64,000 nucleotides of DNA from Neoceratodus forsteri (Eukaryota > Chordata > Ceratodontiformes > Ceratodontidae): contig JADMNL010000028.1 in assembly GCA_016271365.2 (NCBI GenBank), positions 101,593,001 to 101,657,000 on the forward strand, read 5' to 3'. Positions 11,446 to 20,814 of this stretch are shown piece by piece. Each line of letters begins with the position of its first letter. Position 1 is the first letter of the stretch. Below the pieces are notes generated by a model. That model had not been told where the DNA came from and did no database searches. It saw only the letters and a list, made by a program, of their open reading frames with translations. The translations under genes and the position numbers were made by a program.

Positions 11446-11599
11446 CAATAAGGCACTCCAGGGAGTGTGTTATTTTGGGCTAACGGCCCTTCTCTGGTGG
11501 TGGAAGCACTCAGCTACACTTCATGTTTTAACCTGTGCTTCAACCCACCTGAGGTGGGCCATTATCCCACCATAACACACACCCTGGAGTGCCTTATTG
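11446..11599. repeat. Palindromic element, AATAA-family copy 1
   Basis: The arms at 11,446-11,509 and 11,535-11,599 are inverted repeats of ~64 bases with roughly 85-90% identity by eye and a ~25 base centre. The outer ends read CAATAAGGCACTCCAGGG and CCCTGGAGTGCCTTATTG. The outer end motif, with CTCCAGGG, recurs in the palindromes at 25.1 and 25.9 kb. No ORF. Probably a short non-autonomous foldback DNA element; family unknown. Confidence 0.75.
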
Positions 11600-11730
11600 C
11601 TTAAATGTGATTCAAAAATATCAGCTCCTAGGTGGCAAGTAAAGTTTCTCCATGCCATTGGGGAAGTAGGAGACAGGAGAGGGCAAGGCGCAGGTGGATT
11701 AGTTCGCACAGCACACTGAGGTGGCAAATT

Positions 11731-11878
11731 CAGCAATAATACAGGACAGAGTGTGGTATATTATGGGATATCATGCCTCAGATAGGTTGTTAGGCACAAG
11801 GCCAAGGCTTAGAATCTTGTGCACCCAAGAAGCGATGATATCCCATGACGTACAGAATCCTGGAGTGCATTATTGCTG
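11731..11878. repeat. Palindromic element, AATAAT-family copy 2
   Basis: The ends are CAGCAATAAT and ATTATTGCTG, with inner inverted blocks ATGGGATATCAT and GATGATATCCCAT. The right arm contains TCCTGGAGTGCATTATT, which is the same edge motif as copy 1. The arms are more diverged than in copy 1. Confidence 0.65.
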
Positions 11879-11879
11879 T

Positions 11880-12380
11880 TATGCAATGGATTAATTTTTA
11901 TTATTGAAAAGTAACAAAAAAGTTTTACAATTTTTTTCTGTGAGTATTTATATATTTTTTAAAATTAATTCTGTTTGGCTAGTAGGTGGTGCTTTTCTGA
12001 GGGATATGCTGGTCTTGTGGGGTGTAGGAATTTGAAAAACTGTTGGCTGGGACTCTTCTTACCTATGAGTATGCACTGGGATTTATTGTTATTTTATTGG
12101 ACTATTCGGTAACGCCTTTGAGCAATGCTCATTTACAAAGGTTCCACAGCAGAATGCAGATTAAGTACAGTTAGTTACTAGTAAATTAATACATGTGGAG
12201 GACTATGCAAAGTCCCTGGTATATTTACAAGATTCAGAAGTTCAGTCACAAACTAGGTGCACAATATCCTTTATACAAGTTTAATACAAGGTGCAGTAGC
12301 AGCTGGCATGGCATTGTCTATGGTTACATTTTAAGGCAGTTGCAGATTTGCAACTTTGTCTGTGGTATTACTTGGTGATT
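11880..12380. other. No gene seen
   Basis: AT-rich sequence without a recognisable coding frame. The part near 12,365-12,400 may already belong to the 3' tail of the minus-strand LINE that follows. Confidence 0.4.
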
Positions 12381-12429
12381 AAAGGTGGAGGAAGGCAATG
12401 CCCATCAAGACCACCTTCCCTGAACTTGC

Positions 12430-15060
12430 AGGGTGTTTATTACGACCCATAGTTAAGTAGGTACTTATCTAAAGTATTTTTAAATACATGAAAGAGCTGA
12501 TGGTCACCAAATAGTTGGGTAGGGAATTCCAAAGTTTGCACGCCCTGAGAGTGAAGAAATGTTTCCTCTTATTGGTAATTTTAGGGATCTGGATTTACCT
12601 ATTATGGCATCTAAGTCCATCCGGTTTTAGAGCTCAGGAGAGGTTACAGTTCTTCATGAGATAAGGGTCGTTTAAGATGTTAAATAACATGAGTATGTCG
12701 CCCCTATTTCTGCGTGATTTCAAATCACACAGGTTAATAACTTATAATCATTCCTCATTCGATAGGTTACTAATGGGTAATAAGTTTAGTAGCCCTCCTT
12801 TGGATTGACTCAATTATCCATGAATTTTTAATTAAATATGGTGCCCAAAAGGAGGCAGCATAATCAAAATGTGACCTAACATAAGTTGTAGCAGTGGCAG
12901 AATGCAGGCCTTACTCCTACTGACAAATGTTTTCTTAATTGATGTTACAATTCTGTTAGCTTTAAGAGCCACTTATTTACACTAGTCAGAAGACATAAAT
13001 TCTTTATTTATAATGGTGCCAAGATCTGTTTCTGAATCTACTGCCTTTATTGGACACCCATTTAGGGAATAGATAGTGTTAGATTTCTTTTGCTGAGATG
13101 GATCACAGAACATTTCTCGACGTTGAACTCCATTTTATTTTGTTCTGCCCATCTGCCAATTTGATTTAGATCTTGTTGGATCAGGGTTGTTTTAGCCATA
13201 TTATCTACCTCAGAACAAAGTTTGGTGTCGTCTGCAAATCTGACCAGCTGACATTTGGTTCCTAGATCAATGTCTCTAATAAAGGGCTCAAAACAGAGCC
13301 CTGTGGCACACCACTGGTTACCTCAGATTGACTAGATAATGAATCAACAATGCAGACTATTTGGGTTCTACTTTTGAGCCATTCAGAGACCCATCTAAAT
13401 ATGTATTCAGGCCTAATTTTAACATTTTTGATATAAGCTGAGCATGTGAGACCATGTCAGAAGCCTTTTTTAAGTCCAACAGTATGACGTCCACAGGTAT
13501 TCCCCTATCCAGACTCCTGCTAATAGGATCATAGAAAGATATTAGATTACTGGTATACGACCTATCTTTTATGAAACCATGATGTTTTTGGTCACCAAGA
13601 TTTTTATTTCCTATATCTTGTTCAAGCCTCATTTTGTAGTAACCTTTCCATACATTTACATACCATTGATGTCAGACAAACGGGTCTATAATTATTGGCC
13701 TTACTTTTGTTTCCCTTTTTAAATATGAGCACCACAATAGCTTTCTTCCAATCAGATGGAATCAGTCCATTACAGTATGATTTGTTGAACAGGATGGAAA
13801 GAGGCACTGATAACTCAAGGGCTGTTTCCTTCAAAAATTTAGCATTGATGTAAACTGACCCTGGGGAGGATTTTTCATTGATTTCTCTTAGTGTAAGAAT
13901 TATGTCATCAACCGTGAATTCCTTAAAAATGTCATCAGGTGAAACAGTTGGCACGGTTACCTGATCTGCCTTGGAAAAGACAGAACAAAAGAATTTATTG
14001 AAGGAGTTTGCTATGCCTATAGGATCACCAATTTCCATATTATTTTCCAAGACTGCTCCAAACTATTATTAGTTTTTGAAATACTCCTAATGCAAGCAAA
14101 AAAAGTCTTAGGATCTTTACAGATAATTTTAGTTCAAGTTTGTTTCTTTTCTGCCTGATTGTATGTTTGGCTGTTTTAGTGCCTGTTTATATCTATCTCT
14201 GTTGCAGTCTGTTGGATCCTTTTTGTATTTTGTGAAAGCTCTTTCTTTTATTTTGATATGTTTTTGCGCTGTTTTAGTTAGCCACGGAGGGATTTTACCT
14301 GTATTAGTATATCTCCTTGATGGAATACATCTTGATTCTAAACTGTGTATCAGTGATTTAATAATGTCCCAACATTCTTCTATTGTATTGTCATCAAGTA
14401 CATTGTTCCAGTCAATAGAATTTATAACTTTCTGGATATCCCTGTAGTTCCCCTTTTGATAGTGGTATTGGGCTCTAAACATATTAGAAACCATGATACT
14501 ATTATGGTCGCTGGTTCCTGGCGGGGGGAAATAATTATGTTAGTTATATCTGTTGGGATATTGGTGAGTACTACATCAAGGATATTATTTCCTCTTGTTG
14601 GTTCTATAACTAGTTGTTCCAACCCAGACTCAATAGTTGTATCCAGAATCATTGACTCTTGATTTATCGATGCCTTGAGTGAGACCCAATCTATTCCAGG
14701 GAGATTTAAATCACCCGGGATTATAAGGTTGCCTTTTTCTGAGAGCTCATTAACAGTTGGCCTCAGTTCATGGTGGTACTGGCTGTCGGCTGAGGGAGAT
14801 CAATAAAAGTTACCTATTAAAAGGTTACCACCAAATGGAATTTTTAGGTTGACGCAAACTCCTTCGATCATTTTGGAATTTAGTACATATTCAGAGGATT
14901 ATAATCTATTTGTCACGTATATACATACACCTCTCCCCCCTTTTACCTATTCTGTTTCTTTTATATAATGAGAATCCTGAAATAGTATTGAACCAATCAG
15001 AGGAATCATCCCACCATGTTTCACACACCGCAATAATATCCAAGTTATGTTGTATAAGTG
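12430..15060 (-). pseudogene. LINE 3 ORF2: endonuclease and reverse transcriptase
   Basis: Read minus from ~15,060: LDIIAVCETWWDDSSDWF and YKRNRIGKRGEGC belong to the endonuclease. GLEQLVIEPTRGNNILDVVL (about 14,560-14,640) is its end. The RT then follows: FNKFFCSVFS, YRPVCLTSMVCKCMERLL (13,630-13,690), GFIKDRSYTSNLISF, PVDVILLDLKKASDMVSH (about 13,440-13,500), and DDTKLCSEVDNMAKT with MEFNVEKC (about 13,120-13,225). WNSLPNYLVT near 12,520 lies close to the C-terminus. Stops and frame changes are scattered, so the copy is inactive. Length and domain order match a complete ORF2. Confidence 0.8.
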
Positions 15061-15194
15061 TCTGAAGCTCACTATTTTTTTTTGTTTACTAAATTTAAGC
15101 TTCTAGCATTGGTAGTGAGTACCCTTAGATCTTTACAAGAATTCGTACGGTTAAATGATTTCTGATTTATTCCCACTTGCCCCCTCCCTGTTAG

Positions 15195-16280
15195 TTTAAA
15201 GTATTATTAATGTATTTAACAAATGGTCTACCAAGCATGGAATTCCACCTTTTGCTCAAGTGCAACCCATCCCAACAGAATAATGAATTATTCCCATCAA
15301 ATTGTTCCCAATGGGTAAGGCATGCAATTGATTCTTTCAATGTCCATCTCCTCAGCCAATCGTTAAACGTTTTTTATTTTTATTGTTTTTGCCCTGCTTG
15401 CCCTTGGGACTGGAAGAATCTCAGATATACAGATCTCACAACCTAATTGTTTGAGGGTCTGCACTAGTGAGACAAAATCTGATTTCATGTCCTCAGTACT
15501 TGGAAGTTATTTGTATTGTTAGTTCCTACATGTACAACTACTAAATGATTGGGGCTTGCATTCCTAAGGATGTCCTTAGACATAATTTCGATGTCCTTGA
15601 CCCCCCTCCCAAGCTTGAATACATGCAATTGGTTTTATCTTCCTTACAAATTATTCCATCAGCATATTTAATGATGGAGTCCCCCACGACTAGCACCTGC
15701 TTAGGGATGACTATAGGTGCTGTGGTATCCATAGTTGAATTTGTAGCAATATTAGATGTCTGTTGCGCTACACAAGATGTTACACTACTTAATTGTGAGG
15801 TAGAAGGGACATTCAGATGTGCTTCATACGTACTCCTCCCTCGTGTTAGGGTGTCTTTACCAGCTGTAACTGGTTGATAGGGGACATGTGATGCTTCACG
15901 AATTAACTGAGAAGTAGAGGGCAAAATCAGGTAGCCTACATGTATTCTGTCCCTTTGTGTTAAAATTCCTGTATCTACTGTTATTGGGTTAGAAGCGTCA
16001 TGAGAAACCACACTACTGGACTGTGAGGTAGAGAGTGAATTCAGGTGGGGGCCTTGCACCACGTCCCCTTGTATTAGAATGTCTGCATCCCACTACCAAT
16101 TGATTAGTGTCAGAATCCAGTGTGCTCAGTATATCGAACATATTGTTCTCTGGAATGACAATTCATGGCTCTCCTACCCTTTTTATAGAATGTCTCTTGC
16201 CAACAGGAGACCAGTCAAGTCGTCATCACTAGCAGCCTCCCTACCACGTTTCATTGAGAGTCACTGGGATCGTTAAGCAT
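15195..16280 (-). pseudogene. LINE 3 ORF1 with SGNH/esterase domain
   Basis: The minus reading VLVVGDSIIKYADG (about 15,655-15,695) is the GDS block with the presumed catalytic Ser. VVVHVGTNNTNN (15,510-15,545) is the GTND block, with N for D. DGLHLSKRWNSML (about 15,215-15,260) is the D-x-x-H block, followed by the ORF1 stop. The three blocks are in SGNH-hydrolase order. The N-terminal part (15,700-16,060) is Ser/Thr-rich with two approximate internal repeats containing LNVPSTSQLSS and LNSLSTSQSSS. A frame break lies between the GTNN and DGLH blocks. Confidence 0.8.
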
Positions 16281-16714
16281 TGACACCAACACTGTATCGA
16301 AAGTCTGAGTAGCTACACTCATTGTGGATTTATTAGTTGTTTGAACCAGACCTGAACTTTGTTTCTTGTTCACAGATTTTAATTTTAATGCATTAACTTC
16401 CAAGCATTGTTTACATTTTATACCTTCAGAATCGTTGTTGTTGTTAACAGAAAACTATTACAAATTCATCAAGAGTCAAGGCCACCTCCTTGAACTTAAG
16501 GTAACAAATCCCTCATTGACATTCATAATAACAGTCTTATCTAGGCACCCCTTTACAAACAAATTCTCACTTATCTATTGAAAACTGACATACAGCTAGG
16601 ATACCTTATAAGATGCAAAGACTCCCGGCACTTATCCACGCTAGACATGCGCAAAGACATGCGTGTCTCTGCGCATGTGTCCGTGCGCCCCGCTTGCTCG
16701 GGGTTTGCTGATCT

Positions 16715-17158
16715 AGGCCCTGGACACACCACAGAACTGTTTCTGAAACCAGTTTAGCTAAACCATTTCAGTGCAGCCACACTACTCAGTAACCATTTTT
16801 GAAAACGGTTTAGTGTGGCCACACTGCTACTGTTAAACCTGTTCTCCTTGTAACTATTTTGTGTTAAGTCCAACACACAGAACTGTGCTTGCCTGGACAC
16901 ACTGGAGCTAGAACTGTTTTAGTTAAACCATTACAGCTTAAAACACTTTTACTCTTGGACAGACCTGTAAGTAAAACCATGCTAGCTCGAAAACATTTTT
17001 AAAAATGGTTTTAAGACTAGGTATCTAGCAGGGTTTAAAAACACTTTTGTTAAAACATTTTAAGGGGCTTGTAGTCTGTCTGCAAACAGTGCTAGGGGGA
17101 TTTAAACTGCTTTAAGGCACTTAAACCATTTTAAGTTCCCCAGTGTGTCCAGGGCCTT
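16715..17158. mobile_element. Non-autonomous DNA element with GGCCCTGGACACAC inverted ends
   Basis: The left end TAGGCCCTGGACACACC and right end AGTGTGTCCAGGGCCTTA are inverted copies. The ~440 bp interior has no ORF and many short AAACNNTTTT-like motifs (for example AAACCATTTT, AAACGGTTTA) that are themselves near-palindromic, plus a further GGACACACTGG at ~16,896. Subterminal repeats with such ends fit a MITE mobilised by a hAT-like transposase, but no matching 8-bp target duplication is visible, so the superfamily is open. Confidence 0.7.
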
Positions 17159-17159
17159 A

Positions 17160-17415
17160 AAGTCTGAGACCCGGAAATAAGCTCTGAGTCATGTGACCCC
17201 AGTACGTCTACACACTATCCCCAAACTAAAAAATGGGGCTAAAATTACAAAACCAAGCCCTCTTACTAGTTAAGAAATCAGGCTATATTGTAAATCACAG
17301 CCCTATTTTAAATCTTTACACTACTGAGCAGGCTGTAGTTCTAACACAGACCGCCAGAACTACAGTTCCCAGTGCACTACTTGGATTAGCACTCGGTTGC
17401 TAGGCTCCCCCACAT
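17160..17415 (-). promoter_or_regulatory. Possible LINE 5' region or promoter with ZNF143-, E-box- and RFX-like sites
   Basis: GAACTACAGTTCCCAGTGCA at 17,357-17,376 resembles the ZNF143 site (ACTACAATTCCCAG). GTCATGTGAC at ~17,188 is a USF/MITF-type E-box. CGGTTGCTAGG at ~17,394 is half of an RFX X-box. Across the TIR element, at 16,640-16,680, TGCGCATGTG-like NRF1 motifs occur. These all sit just 5' of LINE 3 on its own strand. Assignment to the LINE promoter is inference. Confidence 0.35.
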
Positions 17416-17499
17416 GGCCCTGAATCTACAGGTGACACATAAATCAGCACAAAGTACAACTGGAACAATGCTGCCTCTGTCAGTACTGTCTCACTGCCA

Positions 17500-17950
17500 A
17501 TGTAGTCTCACAGCATATGCACAGAGCAGTATTCGTGTAAGTCATTGGAAGCACAGCCGTGGGGACATTGTTAGTAGGATCTGGCCAATGATTTTACAGG
17601 CATACATTTTGTTGGGCAAGGTATTTTTTCAGGGATGATTTAAATTGGCTCAGTTTGGGTAACTCAGATTTATGTCTCATCCAATCAAATTGCTGGATTC
17701 TTTCTTCTATCCGTTGCATAAAATGGGTTTTTGGGCCCCGTTTAACAGGTTTGATTGTTGACTGCCTCACATTGGGAAGTTGTTCCAGATGAGGGATGCC
17801 TGAAATTCTAATTGATGAACAGCTGTAGGTCTCCAACACTGGTGGTTTTCTTCTCCTTATAAAAAAAACGGGCCTTGAAAACAGGTAACCTAATTGGCTG
17901 AAACATGTCACATGACTGTTGATAATTTTCTGACAACCATGCACCCCACC
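17500..17950 (-). pseudogene. LINE ORF2 C-terminal fragment (L2/CR1-like)
   Basis: A 116-codon minus ORF (17,594-17,944) ends with LPKLSQFKSSLKKYLAQQ. This resembles the 'LSSFKSKLKKYL' end of L2- and CR1-type ORF2 proteins. The rest of the ORF is not clearly alignable by eye. It lies upstream, in minus-strand order, of LINE 3. Confidence 0.4.
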
Positions 17951-18026
17951 TGAACTACATAGTTTTTTAACAAATAAGAGACTTTATAAGTGGAATAACA
18001 AACTCTAGAGCGTGCAGTCATAAGGA

Positions 18027-18101
18027 AATAATGCACTTCTCAGGTGGTTGCAGCACTTGGCTATACCTTGTGCCTAACAACCACCTAGGAAGAGCATTAT
18101 T
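18027..18101. repeat. Palindromic element, AATAATGCAC-family
   Basis: The left arm (18,027-18,056) begins AATAATGCACTTCTCAGGTG and the right arm (18,070-18,101) ends CACCTAGGAAGAGCATTATT. The arms are about 30 bases with a 13-base loop. The outer AATAATGC / GCATTATT ends are the same as in the 25.1 kb palindrome although the arm interiors differ. Confidence 0.65.
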
Positions 18102-18189
18102 CCCGTGTAACCATTCTGTCATGTGTTATCCCTTAAATAGTTCCAAAGTCCAAAAACAATAATGGTTGTAGTTTCCATCTAATAATGGT

Positions 18190-18785
18190 TAAAGGTATTT
18201 CTTTTTACTTTTTCTTTATGCCCCCTTTCTGTCTCCATCACCTGCCTCCCTCAGGATCACCCATTTAATGCCCCTTCCTATCTCCAGCACCTGCTTCCCT
18301 CAGGAGCACCCAAGGCACACCAACCCTCATACTCCAATCTGTGATTGCCATCTTCCACAGAGCCATGGCTTATCCATGCACTAGCAGGTATGGGGTGGGA
18401 TTTACCCCGTAGTCTCTTGTCTCATCAGGAGGTGCTACCAGTGGTGGTGCAGGGCCCAGATATACCAGGATCCATCATCAGGGGTGTTAGGGCTATTCTC
18501 TGGGTCTATTTCCTATGTTTCTCCTAGCCCTCTAGGAGGTTGGCATGCTAGAGGTTCAGTGCAGGGGGTGCACAGTGCACTGGCTACAGACCTGATTTAC
18601 ATTCTCCTGCTCAACCTAATGGTGTGCTACCACCTATGACCAATGAGCTGACAGCACTCCTCCCTTCCCCAAGGAGAGTGCTCTCTGGGATGCTCAGTCC
18701 TCCTCTGATGACCTGAGCTTGTTGCTAAAACCAGGCTGCCAGCATCGGGAGCGATGGCCCTGTTGCTGTGTTGACTGACAGCCAG
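18190..18785 (-). mobile_element. tRNA-derived SINE, family A, long form
   Basis: T-rich at its left side (minus-strand A tail), then CTTTATGCCCCCTTTCTGTC. The middle has GATATACCAGGATCCATCAT, which recurs at 44,112-44,131. The right side carries the degenerate tRNA head. The same middle module identifies it with the 43.9 kb copy. About 600 bp. Confidence 0.65.
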
Positions 18786-18929
18786 TTACAGATATTTCAC
18801 TTACTGAATGCTGCAGCTGCCCAGGTAGCAGGATACAAATACAGTGGACCCTGTGGGGCTTTTTATCATCCAGTGTTTCCTATGTAATGCTGTCTTCTGT
18901 TAATAAACACTGATGCCGAGAAAGTATAC

Positions 18930-19372
18930 CCATTTATTTTATTTAGTTTTTGTTGACCGGGTAAGTGCACTAGACAAATCCTGCTTATTTTCAGGCACGA
19001 CCCGGGGGAGGGGGATACAGATGAATGCCAACTGACCTTGAACCAGATTAAGCTGTTGGTGGTATTTTTAGTGAATGAGGGAAATTTGGCCAGGACACCG
19101 CAGAAATTCCCCTACTCTTTTCGATAAGTGCCATGGGATCTTTAACATCCACCTGAACTAACACCAATCCAGGTGGATGGGACCTCGGATTTAATGTCTC
19201 ATCTGAAAGATGGCACCTCAGAAGTGCAGCACCCCTCTCATGCTGCACTACAGTGTCAGTACTGGGATATTAACCCAAGTGCCAGATGTGGGAACTGAAC
19301 CCACAGCCCTCTGATCTTCCAGCCTCAGAGGCGAGTGTGCTACCTACTGAGCCACTGACACTGCTGGCAACT
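18930..19372 (-). mobile_element. tRNA-derived SINE, family B, with conserved central domain
   Basis: Minus strand: the head GTGGCTCAGTAGGTAGCACA (A box) and GTGGGTTCAGTTCCCAC (B box) come first. The body includes GATGAGACATTAAATCCGAG and GATCCCATGGCACTTATCG, which I recall as the conserved middle of SINEs found in sharks, coelacanth and other early-branching vertebrates. The tail matches LINE-like sequence at 37,556-37,690 (TTCAGGCACGACC vs TTCCAGGCATGACC). Family recall is from memory. Confidence 0.75.
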
Positions 19373-20600
19373 AGTAGAAAACAACACAGAATGTAGTATC
19401 ACTGCAGTCATTTAATCATGTACAGAAATGTTGTCACATTATAGATTGTTCTCAGACAAGACTGGCTAAACAGAGATCCTGTTATAGAATATTTAAAGTA
19501 TATACAGTTCTAAAAGTGTACAGCTTGTGTTTTTATAGCTGGTATTCTTGCAAAGGATTTACCATCATAATCAACCTATAATAATCCATCATATAAAAAT
19601 ATATCCAACTATAATTAGGAAACCTTCCTTGCATGCAGTCTTGCAGATAATCATATGCAAAACCTGAAGCCGGATTCTGGATAGTTTCTGAGCATACCTC
19701 TCGACTGTCACACACTATGAGGTACTGCACTCATTTTACCTCTCAGAAATCCTTTGTCCCACATGGAGAAGGTGATATTCCACATTTCCCACTGAGACGT
19801 TAAAGCAGAAATTCTTAACAATCTATTATGCTCAGTTATCAGCAGACATTATGAACGTTAGTGCATTAATAGCGATAGTGTTCTTGCACGCAGTCCCATG
19901 TTTGATTATATATCACACAATTTGCTCATCCTGTTACACATTTCGGCAAAGAAAGGTTGAAAGGTATATTTCTGAGACAACATTTAATGTAGCAAATTAT
20001 GACATCAGAAGTATGACAAACATCACCACAGAACATAAATGTTAGAAAAAGGATTAGTGAGAATGTTAATGGTGTGATAATGTGAACCATTCTTGCATTG
20101 TGGGCATGCTGTCCGTTTCACTTTTTTGTGAGCTAAGGGTCAGCTGCAATCTAACAAGAATACAAAAGTGTGGCAGTGCCCAGTATGCTTACCCAAACCC
20201 CAGTTTGTTTTGTTAAGCAAGCAAAAGATCAGCTGTATGCAGCTGGCATTCATAAGGACAATGTTGCGTGTCCATAGATATTTAAAAGAGAACTGCCATG
20301 CACAGGTGTGGGGCTGCCTCCGAGTAGGAGATTTTTAGGGCGAAAAAAACTTTTCTTACTTTGTAGTTTATAAAATCTTAAATTATCTGGTCAATCTTGC
20401 CATATCCCAACCATGACATTTTACAAAGAGTACTACTGTGGAAATATCCCAGAATCCCCTGAGATTGTCTGCCGTGTGAGATTTCATTGACAGTAATGGA
20501 TTCAATTAATAGTAATGTTCAGTGTATCCTCATAAAGCTCTGATCTGTCAGTTGACAGTCCCATTGTACTCACATGGCTCAAAATATCTTTATCGGGGAC
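19373..20600. other. No gene seen
   Basis: AT-rich, apparently single-copy sequence. Small ORFs (for example 19,851-20,045) have no recognisable family. No tRNA-like or inverted structure stands out. Confidence 0.4.
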
Positions 20601-20814
20601 AGCCTTACACTTACAGGGACTTTGCACATAGCAGTTACACTTCAAAGTAGAATACTTGGGAGGAAGGGACTGGAGGGCTGGGAGGTGGTTCTAAGGCTGA
20701 CAGAAGAGTTAAAAAGAGTGGGCAGAGGGAGAATGAAAAAGTGTGGACAGTACCAGGGATGAGGGAAGGGTGAAGGCTGGAATAGGGAAAGGTAGGGGAG
20801 GGACAAAAGGAACA

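Larger units (their letters stand above)
12385..16710 (-). mobile_element. LINE 3 (CR1/L3-group), near full length, minus strand
   Basis: Minus-strand ORF1 (15.2-16.1 kb) and ORF2 (about 12.4-15.1 kb) lie in the usual LINE order. ORF1 carries an SGNH esterase domain; ORF2 has endonuclease, RT and a C-terminal WNSLPN block. The sequence differs clearly from LINE 2/6, so it is another family or subfamily. A TIR element (16,715-17,158) separates it from sequence at 17,160-17,415 that may be the start of its 5' untranslated region. No target duplication was found. Confidence 0.8.

Noticed and set aside
19270..19372. Functional tRNA gene on the minus strand
   Set aside because: A and B boxes are present but followed directly by the SINE body; the cloverleaf is degenerate. 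It is the head of a SINE.
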